From positions 2,356,001 through 2,420,000 of the forward strand of contig NZ_CP049253.1 in the NCBI RefSeq assembly GCF_011046975.1: 64,000 nucleotides of DNA, read 5' to 3'. Both the position numbers and the translations under genes were made by a program. This stretch comes from Microbacterium amylolyticum (lineage in GTDB: Bacteria > Actinomycetota > Actinomycetes > Actinomycetales > Microbacteriaceae). Below, piece after piece: positions 15,606-24,948 of this stretch (positions are counted from its first letter, which is position 1; every line of letters starts with the position of its first letter). Under the pieces are notes generated by a model that made no database searches, was not told the origin of the DNA, and worked only from the letters and a program-made list of their open reading frames with translations.

Positions 15606-17603
15606 ATGCGCGTCGCGATTGTCGCCGAATCGTTCCTGCCCCACATGAACGGGGTCACGAACTCTGTCCTCCAGGTTGTGCACCACCTCGAGCAGATGGG
15701 GCACGACGTTCTCGTTGTTGCTCCCAAAGCCCCCGGGCAGCCCGACACGGTCGCCGGTGTCGATATGCCCCGGGACACGGCACTCCTGGCGTCGGTCGCA
15801 TTGCCGAGCTATCCGGACGTGCGCGTGGCTCTTGCCCCCGTTGCGCAGCTGAAGAAGATTCTCTCGACCTTCCGACCCGACGTCGTCCACTTGGCCTCGC
15901 CCGCGATTCTCGGGTGGCAGGGCCTCATCGCAGCGGATGGCTTGGGGCTTCCCACCGTTGCGATCTACCAGACCGACATCATTGCCTACACCGCGAAATA
16001 CGGCGTTCCTGCTGTTGCCGCGCTGGCGGAGGCACACGTGGCGCGCCTGCATCGTCGTGCCACGATGTCGCTGGTTCCCTCAACTACCGCTGAGAAACAA
16101 CTCGCCGCGCTTGAGGTTGACCGAATGTGGCGGTGGGGGCGGGGCGTCGATGCCGAACGTTTCGCGCCGGAGCGCCGCGACGCCGCGTGGCGACAGAGCA
16201 TCGCACCGAGCCAGAAAATCATCGGCTACGTGGGGCGTCTCGCTCCCGAAAAGCAGGTGGAGGACCTACGAGCGCTGAACGATATCGACGGCGCTCGGCT
16301 CGTCATCGTCGGAGACGGCCCCGAGCGCGCACGCCTTGAGAGGGAACTGCCCGGCGCACACTTCGCGGGGTTCCTTTCGGGAGACGCGCTCGGCACGGCA
16401 CTCGCCAGCTTCGACGTTTTCGTGCACCCCGGTGAGTCCGAGACCTTCTGCCAAACCGTGCAAGAAGCCCTCTCCAGCGGTGTTCCCGTGGTGGCAACCG
16501 GCGCCGGCGGTCCGGTAGATCTCGTGAGGAGTTCGATCGACGGGTGGCTTTATGCGCCGGGGGATCTGGACGATATGCGCGTGCGCGTCCAGGACCTGCT
16601 TGGCGACGAGGCAAAACGCCGTTCCTTCGGGGCAGCGGCTCGTGCGAGTGTGAGCAGTCGGACGTGGCTCGCCCTCACTCAACAGCTGCTCGATCACTAT
16701 GCAGAGGCGACGCGTCTTCGCGCGTTCGATGCGAGCCTCATGGCACGCTCGATCACGAGACCTGCCTCACCGGTGCGTGCAACGAAGCGACCGACGTGGC
16801 GGCGATTCGTTGCGCTCGGTGACTCGCTGACGGAGGGGCTGAACGATACCTCTCGAATGGCGAACGGTCAGCTCCGCGGCTGGGCGGATCGCCTCGCGAC
16901 AATGCTTGCCGAGGCGTCGGGAGAAGACTTCCGGTACGCCAATCTCGCCGTGCGCAGCCGCCGAATTCGTGACCTCACGGACGAGCAGGTTCCGGCGGCG
17001 ATTGCACTTCAGCCTGATCTTGTCGCGATTTTCATGGGGTCGAATGATCTCATTGGCCACCTCGCCGATGCCCGCGAAGCCGCGGCCGAGCTGGAAGCGA
17101 ACGTCGCGGCGGTTCGGCGCACGGGTGCCGATGTGCTGCTCGTAACGCCGTTCTTGCCGCGCCGGCCCGCCGCGCGGGTTTTCGCCAAGCGATTCGGCAC
17201 GTTCGCGCACGAGCTGCGGCGAATCGCCCGCGAGCACGGCGCCTTCCTCGTGGACGCCGAAGCGCTCCCCGAGCTGAGCAGTGTGGAGATGTTTGCGGAC
17301 GACCGAGTGCACCTGCGATCGCGTGGTCACCGCCTGTTGTCGTATCGCGCCGCCGAGATCCTCGGCATTCCCGACGCCGTTGTCCTCAGCGACCTCGACG
17401 ATGCCTTGCACCGCGATGATGACGATCAGGCGCCGCCCGCGCCGTGGCTCACGGCCCACGCACTGCCCTGGGTCTGGCGTCGCCTGCACGGGCGAACAGC
17501 GGGAGACGGACTCTCCGCCAAACATGCGGATTATGTGGTTGTGCCCGGGAGGCGCCGAGACAGCGCGCGCGAGGGACAAGATGTCCCTCCGCCTCTCGCA
17601 TAG
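15606..17603 (+). CDS. GT4 glycosyltransferase fused to an SGNH/GDSL hydrolase
   Basis: A single 665-residue reading frame. Residues 1 to ~385 are a GT-B glycosyltransferase of the PimB/MgtA mannosyltransferase type (VAESFLPHMNGVTNSV, IGYVGRLAPEKQ, HPGESETFCQTVQEALSSGVPVV). From ~395 an SGNH hydrolase follows: FVALGDSLTEG (Ser), NLAVRSRRIRDL (block II with Ser instead of the usual Gly), FMGSNDLI (Asn) and DDRVHL (Asp/His). In related genomes these activities are usually separate neighbouring genes. The GT part probably mannosylates a cell-envelope lipid and the hydrolase may de-acylate. Start at 15606 follows a GAGG site. Confidence 0.85.
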   Translation: MRVAIVAESFLPHMNGVTNSVLQVVHHLEQMGHDVLVVAPKAPGQPDTVAGVDMPRDTALLASVALPSYPDVRVALAPVAQLKKILSTFRPDVVHLASPAILGWQGLIAADGLGLPTVAIYQTDIIAYTAKYGVPAVAALAEAHVARLHRRATMSLVPSTTAEKQLAALEVDRMWRWGRGVDAERFAPERRDAAWRQSIAPSQKIIGYVGRLAPEKQVEDLRALNDIDGARLVIVGDGPERARLERELPGAHFAGFLSGDALGTALASFDVFVHPGESETFCQTVQEALSSGVPVVATGAGGPVDLVRSSIDGWLYAPGDLDDMRVRVQDLLGDEAKRRSFGAAARASVSSRTWLALTQQLLDHYAEATRLRAFDASLMARSITRPASPVRATKRPTWRRFVALGDSLTEGLNDTSRMANGQLRGWADRLATMLAEASGEDFRYANLAVRSRRIRDLTDEQVPAAIALQPDLVAIFMGSNDLIGHLADAREAAAELEANVAAVRRTGADVLLVTPFLPRRPAARVFAKRFGTFAHELRRIAREHGAFLVDAEALPELSSVEMFADDRVHLRSRGHRLLSYRAAEILGIPDAVVLSDLDDALHRDDDDQAPPAPWLTAHALPWVWRRLHGRTAGDGLSAKHADYVVVPGRRRDSAREGQDVPPPLA

Positions 17604-17654
17604 CCGCTCGCCCGCGCATATCGGGGCTCTCCGGGCTTTTCGAGCCGCCGCTGA

Positions 17655-17824
17655 TAGGCTGAAAGTCACAATTCAATAAGATCGCGGAGCAGGTCCAAGG
17701 AGCTGGTCCCTAGAAGTGGTCTCCCGGGCGTCCGGTGGATTTCTCCTGGTGGCCAGCAGTTAACTCCCGGCTCTTGCTCCTTCGTCCCGCGCCCATGCGC
17801 GGATGACACGTAAGGAGAGACCTT
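17655..17824 (+). promoter_or_regulatory. pnp promoter (-10 TAGGCT) and ~158-nt leader
   Basis: TAGGCT at 17655-17660 predicts a start near 17667, leaving a long leader that ends with TAAGGAGAG. Long structured pnp leaders are cut by RNase III and degraded by PNPase itself in E. coli. An analogous control here is inference. Confidence 0.4.
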
Positions 17825-20080
17825 TTGGAAGGTCCTGAAATCACTGCCGCTGAGACCGTTCTCGACAACGGTCGCTTCGGAACTCGCACGATTCGCTTCG
17901 AGACCGGTCGCCTCGCGCAGCAGGCACAGGGCGCGGTTGCCGCGTACCTCGACGAAGAGACGATGTTGCTGTCGGCAACATCGGCTGGTAAGCACCCCCG
18001 CGAGGGCTTCGACTTCTTCCCGCTGACGGTCGACGTCGAGGAGCGCTCATACGCTGCCGGCAAGATCCCCGGCTCGTTCTTCCGCCGCGAGGGTCGTCCC
18101 TCCACCGAGGCGATTCTCGTGTGCCGTCTCATCGACCGCCCGCTGCGCCCGTCGTTCGTTTCTGGCCTGCGCAACGAGGTCCAGGTTGTCGTCACGGTTC
18201 TGTCGATTGCGCCCGGCGAGTACTACGACGCCCTCGCCATCAACGCCGCATCGGCGTCGACGCAGATCTCGGGTCTGCCGTTCTCCGGTCCGATCGCCGC
18301 CGTTCGCCTCGCGCTGATCCCCGGTATGGGCCAGACCGACGACCAGTGGGTGGCGTTCCCCAACGCCGAGCAGGTCGACCAGGCTGTCTTCGATCTCATG
18401 GTTGCCGGACGCGTTCTGGACAATGGCGAGGTCGCCATCATGATGGTCGAGGCTGAAGCAACAGAGGGTAGCTGGAACCTCATCAAGAGCGGCGCTGTCA
18501 AGCCGAACGAAGAGGTTGTCGCCGGCGGTCTTGAGGCGGCTAAGCCCTTCATCAAGCAGCTCGCTGCTGCGCAGGCCGAAATGGCGGCGCAGTCCACGAA
18601 GGAGCCTCTCGAGTTCCCGACGTTCCCGGCGTACGCTCCCGAGACGCTGGACGTCGTGCGCGGCGCTGCCTTCGACGAGCTCAGCCGTATCTACACGATC
18701 GCTGACAAGGTCGAGCGTCAGAACGCTGATGACGCGCTCAAGGCCAGCGTCAAGGAGACGGTGACGGCTAAGGTCGCGGCCGGCGAGCTGCCCGAGTCCG
18801 CTCTTGGCGAGTTCTCGGCAGCATGGAAGTCGGTCACGAAGGACATCGTTCGTGGCCGTATCCTCACCGATGGCGCTCGTATCGACGGCCGTGGTGTCGC
18901 AGACATCCGCGCGCTCGACGCCGAGGTGCAGGTTATTCCTCGCGTCCACGGTTCGGCCATCTTCCAGCGCGGAGAGACCCAGATCATGGGCGTCACCACG
19001 CTAAACATGCTCAAGCTGGAGCAGCAGATCGACTCGCTGTCGCCCACGACGAGCAAGCGCTACATGCACCACTACAACTTCCCGCCCTACTCGACGGGTG
19101 AGACGGGTCGCGTCGGAAGCCCGAAGCGTCGCGAGATCGGCCACGGCTTCCTTGCGGAGCGCGCGCTGGTTCCGGTTCTGCCGGCACGCGAGGAGTTCCC
19201 CTACGCCATTCGCCAGGTCTCCGAGGCGCTGAGCTCGAACGGCTCGACGTCGATGGGCTCTGTGTGCGCGTCCACCCTGTCTCTGCTCAACGCTGGTGTG
19301 CCGCTGCGCGCCCCGGTCGCGGGTATTGCCATGGGCCTGGTTTCGGAGGAGGTCGATGGAGAGACGCGTTACGCGGCTCTCACCGACATCCTCGGAGCAG
19401 AGGACGCTCTCGGCGACATGGACTTCAAGGTCGCGGGAACCAGCGAGTTCGTTACGGCTCTTCAGCTGGACACGAAGCTCGACGGCATCCCCACCGAGGT
19501 CCTTTCTGGCGCGCTGACGCAGGCGAAGGACGCGCGCTTGCGCATCCTCGACGTCCTGAACGCGGCGATCGACGCTCCCGACGAGATGGCGCCCACCGCG
19601 CCGCGTGTCATCAGCGTCCAGATCCCCGTCGACAAGATCGGTGAGCTGATCGGCCCCAAGGGCAAGACGATCAACGGCATCCAGGACGAGACCGGCGCCA
19701 CGATTTCGATCGAGGACGACGGCACCGTGTACATCGGTGCTGTTGACGGTCCCTCGGCCGAGGCTGCACGTGCACAGGTCAACGCGATCGCGAACCCGAC
19801 CAACCCCGAGGTGGGCGAGCAGTACCTCGGTACGGCCGTCAACATCGCGAAGTTCGGCGTTTTCGTTTCGCTCCTTCCTGGCAAGGACGGCCTGCTGCAT
19901 GTCACGGAGCTGCGCAAGCTCAATGACGGAAAGCGCGTCGAGAACATCGAAGACGTTGTCAGCGTTGGCCAGAAGATCCTCGTGAAGATCTCGAAGGTCG
20001 ATGACCGCGGCAAGCTCTCGCTCGAGCTCGTCGACGACAACGGTGGCGAAGCCGCTGAGGAAGCGCCCGCAGAGGCCTAA
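17825..20080 (+). CDS. pnp: Polyribonucleotide nucleotidyltransferase (PNPase), TTG start
   Basis: A 3'-to-5' phosphorolytic exoribonuclease of RNA decay; in actinobacteria it also acts as poly(A)-like polymerase. The 751 residues contain two RNase PH domains ([33 protein letters not shown]), the [13 protein letters not shown] motif, a KH domain with the [16 protein letters not shown] loop at ~620, and a C-terminal S1 domain ([19 protein letters not shown]). Translation starts at TTG (17825), with AAGGAG 8 nt upstream and no alternative ATG near the expected N terminus. Followed by a UUCG-capped terminator. Confidence 0.97.
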   Translation: MEGPEITAAETVLDNGRFGTRTIRFETGRLAQQAQGAVAAYLDEETMLLSATSAGKHPREGFDFFPLTVDVEERSYAAGKIPGSFFRREGRPSTEAILVCRLIDRPLRPSFVSGLRNEVQVVVTVLSIAPGEYYDALAINAASASTQISGLPFSGPIAAVRLALIPGMGQTDDQWVAFPNAEQVDQAVFDLMVAGRVLDNGEVAIMMVEAEATEGSWNLIKSGAVKPNEEVVAGGLEAAKPFIKQLAAAQAEMAAQSTKEPLEFPTFPAYAPETLDVVRGAAFDELSRIYTIADKVERQNADDALKASVKETVTAKVAAGELPESALGEFSAAWKSVTKDIVRGRILTDGARIDGRGVADIRALDAEVQVIPRVHGSAIFQRGETQIMGVTTLNMLKLEQQIDSLSPTTSKRYMHHYNFPPYSTGETGRVGSPKRREIGHGFLAERALVPVLPAREEFPYAIRQVSEALSSNGSTSMGSVCASTLSLLNAGVPLRAPVAGIAMGLVSEEVDGETRYAALTDILGAEDALGDMDFKVAGTSEFVTALQLDTKLDGIPTEVLSGALTQAKDARLRILDVLNAAIDAPDEMAPTAPRVISVQIPVDKIGELIGPKGKTINGIQDETGATISIEDDGTVYIGAVDGPSAEAARAQVNAIANPTNPEVGEQYLGTAVNIAKFGVFVSLLPGKDGLLHVTELRKLNDGKRVENIEDVVSVGQKILVKISKVDDRGKLSLELVDDNGGEAAEEAPAEA

Positions 20081-20092
20081 TCCTCGTCGTCT

Positions 20093-20128
20093 GAAGAGCC
20101 CGGTTGCGTTCGCGCAACCGGGCTCTTC
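20093..20128 (+). terminator. 16-bp terminator with UUCG tetraloop after pnp
   Basis: 20093-20108 pairs perfectly with 20113-20128 around TTCG, and TTGTCTT follows. Rho-independent type. Confidence 0.85.
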
Positions 20129-20202
20129 TTGTCTTCGTGACCGAACCGTAATCGCCTCTCGCCTGCGGAATTTTGGTTCTCGGGTTGAATGGAGGTGGGG
20201 GA

Positions 20203-21204
20203 ATGATGGATATCGACGCTTCTATACCGCGGACGAGCGACAGCGGAGATCACGCGAATAGCGATCGGCTGCCGCCACACCCGTCTGCACCGTTGCCGGA
20301 AATCGGGCCGGTCGTCGGGCCCGGAGCCCGTACGCGGCTGGGCGGATCGAACATCGAGGTTTTTCCGTTCGTCCTGGGTTCGCGCGAGTTCGGCACGACG
20401 ATCGGTCCGCGCGCGACGAGCTCGGTTCTTGACCGGTACGTGGAACTGGGCGGAAATGCCGTTCACACCAGCGCCGCGTTCGGCGCGGGCATCGCCGAGG
20501 AACACGTGGGTACCTGGATGCGCGTCCGCGGCGTCCGTGACGACATGATGGTGATCTCGCGCGTCGGAGGTCACCCCGATGACAGGGGGATCGGCGTCGG
20601 CCTGACAACGGCGGTTGAGGCCAGCCTTCGGCGGCTCAACACGGACCGGATCGACGTGCTCGTCCTCGACGCCTCCGCGGAATCCGATGTGTATGGCCGT
20701 CTGGAGGGGGCGTTGGGAGCAGCCGAGGCGCTTCAGGACCGCGGGTTGGTTCGCGCCATCGGCGCGCATGGCCTCGATGCGACACAGCTGATGCAAGCGC
20801 GCATGCTCTCGTCCTCTGGCTATCCGCGGATCGACCTGATTGACGATCCGTACAGCCTGACTGACCGCGAAGACTACGAAAGTTTCACGCGGTACGTCAC
20901 GATTCCGCAGGGTGTTGCGACGACGCCGACGAATGCCGTTCCACGTCGCTTCCTCGTCGGCCAGGCGCCGCGGCGCTGGCGCGGATCGTTTTTGCGGCGT
21001 GACAAAGTCACACGCGTGCTCGAGCGGGTGTCGTCCGCAACGGGACTGAGCCTTGCTGCCACGGCGTTTGCCTGGGTCGCGGCACAGGAGGGCGTCACGG
21101 CACCGGTCGTCGACGCTTTCGCTCCGCGCCACGTTGAGGAGATCGTTCACGGTATCGGTGGGCGTCTGAACCGGGCGCACATCGCGACGATGTCAGCAAC
21201 GTAG
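20203..21204 (+). CDS. Aldo/keto reductase homologue lacking the catalytic tetrad
   Basis: The 333-residue protein has an AKR barrel pattern after a 40-residue disordered N terminus (RLGGSNIEVFPFVLG, then SLRRLNTDRIDVLVLD). By alignment to the AKR pattern, all four catalytic positions are replaced: Asp to His88 (AVHTSAAFG), Tyr to Phe93, Lys to Arg120 (VISRVGG) and His to Asp156 (LVLDAS). It is therefore probably not an oxidoreductase and may be a regulatory or binding protein. The start has a strong GGAGG site; ATG 20203 and ATG 20206 are adjacent. Monocistronic between pnp and ppc. Confidence 0.75.
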   Translation: MMDIDASIPRTSDSGDHANSDRLPPHPSAPLPEIGPVVGPGARTRLGGSNIEVFPFVLGSREFGTTIGPRATSSVLDRYVELGGNAVHTSAAFGAGIAEEHVGTWMRVRGVRDDMMVISRVGGHPDDRGIGVGLTTAVEASLRRLNTDRIDVLVLDASAESDVYGRLEGALGAAEALQDRGLVRAIGAHGLDATQLMQARMLSSSGYPRIDLIDDPYSLTDREDYESFTRYVTIPQGVATTPTNAVPRRFLVGQAPRRWRGSFLRRDKVTRVLERVSSATGLSLAATAFAWVAAQEGVTAPVVDAFAPRHVEEIVHGIGGRLNRAHIATMSAT

Positions 21205-21241
21205 CCTCCGGCCACGAGCGGTGTGACGAATCGTGACTTCG

Positions 21242-21262
21242 GATCACGAAGACTCCGTGATC
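21242..21262. promoter_or_regulatory. 7-bp inverted repeat upstream of ppc
   Basis: GATCACG and CGTGATC flank a 7-nt spacer, about 230 bp before the ppc start in a 283-bp gap. It could be an operator; no cognate regulator is known. The rest of the gap holds only the ppc -10 box TAGCGT at 21475-21480. Confidence 0.3.
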
Positions 21263-21487
21263 GGACACTCGGCGTGGTGAACGTGTCCGCACAGCGAACA
21301 CTGACGCACGTCGGAACGCCCGGTCGCAGGGCAGAATCGGCGTCTTTGTGGACAGGCGAGCGGACGTTCCGGAAATGGCATGCGTCACACGGGTGGTGTG
21401 CTCGGCGGGTGCGTGTGAGAGCCGTGCGAGGGCGTCAGAGGTCGACGTGTGACGAAGACCCCTCGAAAACTCGATAGCGTTAGGGGT

Positions 21488-24157
21488 ATGCACGATCCCA
21501 CTCCCACTGAGGTTCTCGACGTTGTCGGGCGGCTAGAAGCCGAGCAGGAGATCCCCGAGCAGATGCGTGCAGATGTGCGCCTGCTGGGCTCTCTTCTTGG
21601 TCAAGCGCTGCGTGAGAGCGGCTCCGACGGCCTGTACGAGGACGTTGAGCGTCTCCGCGTCGCAACGATCCACGCATATACCGACCCATCGCCCGAGGCA
21701 TTCGACCGCGCCGCGGCGATTGCCGATGAGTTTTCCGTTGCCCGGGCAGACGAGGTGACCCGCGCCTTCACGTGCTACTTCCACCTCGTGAACTTGGCCG
21801 AGGAGCGCCACCGTGTGCGCGTTCTCCGCGAGCGCGACGGCGAGTCCACACGCGACCCGCGGGGAACGATCGTCGGAGCGTACGCCGGGCTGGCCGATGA
21901 GATCGGTGACGAAGCGGCCCTCGAACGCCTGCGCGCTGTTCGCTTCCACCCCGTGTTCACGGCCCATCCGACCGAGGCTCGCCGCCGTGCCGTTTCGACG
22001 AGCATTCGGCGCCTGTCGTCGCTCGTCGACGAGATCTCTGCGGCGCCCGTCGGCGGTTCCGCCGAGCGTCGCGTCCGCCGCCTCGTCCTGGAAGAGATCG
22101 ACACGCTGTGGCGCACGGCGCCCATTCGTACCGAGAAGCCGTCGCCGACCGACGAGGTCCGCGCCGTGATGGCGGTCTTCGACGACACACTCTTCACCTC
22201 CGTTCCCGAGGTATATCGCCGCGTCGATGATGCGCTTCAGGGCGACGCTGCTGGATCGCGTGAGCCGATCGTTTCTCCCTTCGTGCGGGTGGGAAGCTGG
22301 GTCGGCGGTGACCGCGACGGCAACCCCTTTGTCACCGCAAAGGTCAGCCGCAAGGCTGCTGCCATCGCCAGCGAACACGTTTTGCTCGGCCTGGAGCGCG
22401 CCGCCCAACGCGTTGGCCGGGGCCTGACGCTCGATGCGTCCGTGACACCCCCCAGCGACGGGTTGACCGCGCTGTGGGCGCGTTTGCGCAGCGCTGACGA
22501 GGATGCCGCGGCTGACGTGGCCAAGCGCTCACCAGAAGAGCCGCACCGTCGCACCATCCTTTTGCTGGCGCGCAAGATTGCCGCGACCCGCACGCGTGAT
22601 GCTGATCTCGCCTACCGCGACCCTGAGGACCTCCTCGGCGATCTGCGTATCGTTCAGGACTCGTTGATCGCGGCAGGCGCATCGCGCCAGGCATACGGTC
22701 AGCTGCAGGAACTCATCTGGCAGGTGGAGACCTTCGGATTCCACCTCGCCGAGCTCGAGGTGCGACAGCACTCCGCCGTCCACGCAAAGGCGCTGGCTGA
22801 GCTGGATGCGGGTGGGCCGCGCAGCGAGCTCACAGAAGAGGTTCTGGAGGTCTTCCGGACGATCTCCTATGTGCAGGAGCGCTTCGGCCCGCGCGCGGCT
22901 GGGCGATACATCGTCTCGTTTACGCGGTCTGTTGACGACCTCCTCACCGTGCACCGCCTCGCGCGCTACGCCGTTGGTGAGGACGGCACACCGCCGGTTC
23001 TCGACGTGATTCCGCTGTTCGAAACGTTCGCCGATCTGCAGGCTGCTCCCGCGATTTTGGCGGAGGTTGTCGGCCACGGCGACTTCGCGTCGCGACTCCA
23101 GGCGACGGGGAACCGGCTCGAGGTGATGCTCGGCTACTCCGACTCGTCGAAGGACGTCGGACCCGTGGCAGCGACCCTTGCGCTGTACGAGGCGCAGGCG
23201 GATATCGCCGAGTGGGCCAAGGAATCCGGCATCGAGCTGACCCTCTTCCACGGTCGCGGCGGTGCGCTTGGCCGCGGTGGTGGCCCGGCAAACAGCGCGA
23301 TTCTCGCCCAGCCGCCGCACTCCGTCGACGGCCGCTTCAAGCTCACGGAGCAGGGCGAGGTCATCTTCGCCCGGTACGGCGACGCCGATATCGCCCAGCG
23401 CCACATCGACCAGGTGGCGGCGGCGATTCTCACGGCCTCGGCGCCGTCGAACGAACAGCGCAACCGCACGGCGGCCGAGCAGTACGCCGATATCGCGCAG
23501 CAGATGGAAACAACGTCCCGCGCGCGCTTCTTCGACCTCGTTCGCGCACCAGGGTTCGCGCCGTGGTTCGCAACGGTCACCCCGATGGAAGAGGTGGGCC
23601 TGCTTGCTCTGGGCTCGCGTCCTGCCCGCCGCGGGTTGTCCGTCGAGTCCTTGGAAGATCTCCGGGCGATTCCCTGGGTGTTCGCGTGGACGCAGGCGCG
23701 CATCAACCTGGCCGGCTGGTTCGGCCTCGGCACGGCTCTCGATGCCGTCGGCGATCTCGAACGCTTGCGCGGCGCTTACGAAAACTGGCCGCTCTTCCGC
23801 ACCATGATCGACAACGTCGGCATGAGCCTGGCGAAGACGGACGATCGAATTGCGCGCCAGTATCTGGCGCTCGGGGATCGTGACGACCTCGCGGCCCTCG
23901 TTCTCGATGAGATGGCTCTGACACGTGAGTGGGTTGTTCGCATCGTCGGCGGTGATGGCTTGATCGCCAACAAGCCCGTTCTTCAGCGGGCTGTGAAGCT
24001 GCGCAGCCCCTACGTGGACGCGCTCTCCCTTCTGCAGTTGCGCGCTCTGCGCGCTCTGCGCGACGCTCCCAGCGATGAGCCGGCGGATCCAGGACAGCAG
24101 CGGCTGTTGCTTCTCGCCGTTTCCGGTGTTGCCGCTGGTCTGCAGAACACGGGCTGA
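21488..24157 (+). CDS. ppc: Phosphoenolpyruvate carboxylase
   Basis: Anaplerotic enzyme converting PEP and bicarbonate to oxaloacetate. The 889-residue protein carries the family motifs: FTAHPTEARRR (catalytic His), VGGDRDGNPFVT, LGYSDSSKDVG and the mobile loop FHGRGGALGRGGGP, plus a C-terminal ending in NTG (usual PEPC C terminus). The ATG at 21488 is 7 nt after the -10 box TAGCGT, so the mRNA is probably leaderless. An upstream in-frame ATG at 21449 would precede that promoter and is rejected. Ends in a 13-bp hairpin. Confidence 0.97.
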   Translation: MHDPTPTEVLDVVGRLEAEQEIPEQMRADVRLLGSLLGQALRESGSDGLYEDVERLRVATIHAYTDPSPEAFDRAAAIADEFSVARADEVTRAFTCYFHLVNLAEERHRVRVLRERDGESTRDPRGTIVGAYAGLADEIGDEAALERLRAVRFHPVFTAHPTEARRRAVSTSIRRLSSLVDEISAAPVGGSAERRVRRLVLEEIDTLWRTAPIRTEKPSPTDEVRAVMAVFDDTLFTSVPEVYRRVDDALQGDAAGSREPIVSPFVRVGSWVGGDRDGNPFVTAKVSRKAAAIASEHVLLGLERAAQRVGRGLTLDASVTPPSDGLTALWARLRSADEDAAADVAKRSPEEPHRRTILLLARKIAATRTRDADLAYRDPEDLLGDLRIVQDSLIAAGASRQAYGQLQELIWQVETFGFHLAELEVRQHSAVHAKALAELDAGGPRSELTEEVLEVFRTISYVQERFGPRAAGRYIVSFTRSVDDLLTVHRLARYAVGEDGTPPVLDVIPLFETFADLQAAPAILAEVVGHGDFASRLQATGNRLEVMLGYSDSSKDVGPVAATLALYEAQADIAEWAKESGIELTLFHGRGGALGRGGGPANSAILAQPPHSVDGRFKLTEQGEVIFARYGDADIAQRHIDQVAAAILTASAPSNEQRNRTAAEQYADIAQQMETTSRARFFDLVRAPGFAPWFATVTPMEEVGLLALGSRPARRGLSVESLEDLRAIPWVFAWTQARINLAGWFGLGTALDAVGDLERLRGAYENWPLFRTMIDNVGMSLAKTDDRIARQYLALGDRDDLAALVLDEMALTREWVVRIVGGDGLIANKPVLQRAVKLRSPYVDALSLLQLRALRALRDAPSDEPADPGQQRLLLLAVSGVAAGLQNTG

Positions 24158-24163
24158 TGCCGT

Positions 24164-24201
24164 GACGTGCGGCCGACGATCATCGCGTTCGGCCGCACGT
24201 C
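24164..24201 (+). terminator. 13-bp hairpin after ppc
   Basis: 24164-24176 pairs perfectly with 24189-24201 (12-nt loop) starting 6 nt after the ppc stop. No U-tract. Confidence 0.6.
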
Positions 24202-24317
24202 GCGGGGCGATGTCCGCCGAATGGCGGGAGCCGATTGTCGCCGTCTCCGATATGGTGGAAGAGCTACGGTGCCCGATCGGTTCCGTGTGCCCATGCACCT
24301 CGACGAAGTGAACGGCT

Positions 24318-24920
24318 GTGACGCACTACATCTACCTCGTCCGACACGGTGAGCACCAGCACGCGGAGCATGGCCTGGAAGACGGCCCTCTCTCACCGCG
24401 TGGTGTGCGACAAGCCGGTCTGCTCGCCGATCGCATTTCGGGGGTGCCGTTCGATAGCGTGTGGCACTCGCCGCTTGTGCGGGCGCATGAGACGGCGAAG
24501 ATTCTCGCCGAGCGCATGCCCGCGATTGATCCTCAGCCGAACGCGTTGCTCTTCGACTGTGTGCCAACGGGCATGACAGAAGAGACTCCGGCGGTTTTCG
24601 AGCCGTTCTTCGGCTCGATTAGTGACGATGAAATCGAAGCGGGTCAAGCGCAGATGGCCGATGCCGTTGGCGAGTTCTTGACGCGCAAACAAGGCGATGT
24701 GCACGAGCTTCTCATCACGCACAACTTCGTCATTTCATGGTTCGTGCGCGAAGTGCTCGGGGCTGAGGAATGGCGCTGGATGACGTTGAACCAGGCGCAC
24801 TGCGGGCTGACGGTTCTTGCGCAAAAGAAGGGGCGTCCGTGGAGCCTCGTCTCGCACAACGACGTCGCTCATCTCCCGTTCGAGATTCGAACCGGCCTCC
24901 CGGAAGCCCCGCCGGTCTGA
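24318..24920 (+). CDS. Histidine phosphatase family protein (phosphoglycerate-mutase-like)
   Basis: The 200-residue protein has the RHG motif at the N terminus (YLVRHGEHQH), a second phosphate-binding region (WHSPLVRAHETAKILAER) and the catalytic acid/second His region (LLITHNFVISWFVRE). Broad-specificity phosphatases and sugar-phosphate mutases share this fold, so the substrate is unknown. GTG start at 24318. It ends 28 bp before dapB, which has its own -10 box. Confidence 0.85.
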   Translation: MTHYIYLVRHGEHQHAEHGLEDGPLSPRGVRQAGLLADRISGVPFDSVWHSPLVRAHETAKILAERMPAIDPQPNALLFDCVPTGMTEETPAVFEPFFGSISDDEIEAGQAQMADAVGEFLTRKQGDVHELLITHNFVISWFVREVLGAEEWRWMTLNQAHCGLTVLAQKKGRPWSLVSHNDVAHLPFEIRTGLPEAPPV

Positions 24921-24948
24921 TGCTCTGCCCACGTCATAGGATGGGTCT

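Noticed and set aside
24040..24066. Repeated GCGCGCTCT units near the end of ppc
   Set aside because: They encode the repeated LRALRAL heptad of a normal PEPC C terminus, so this is coding repetition rather than a mobile or regulatory repeat.
22529..24298. 589-codon minus-strand open frame antisense to ppc
   Set aside because: Mirror of third-position GC bias in ppc; no recognisable domain or start context.
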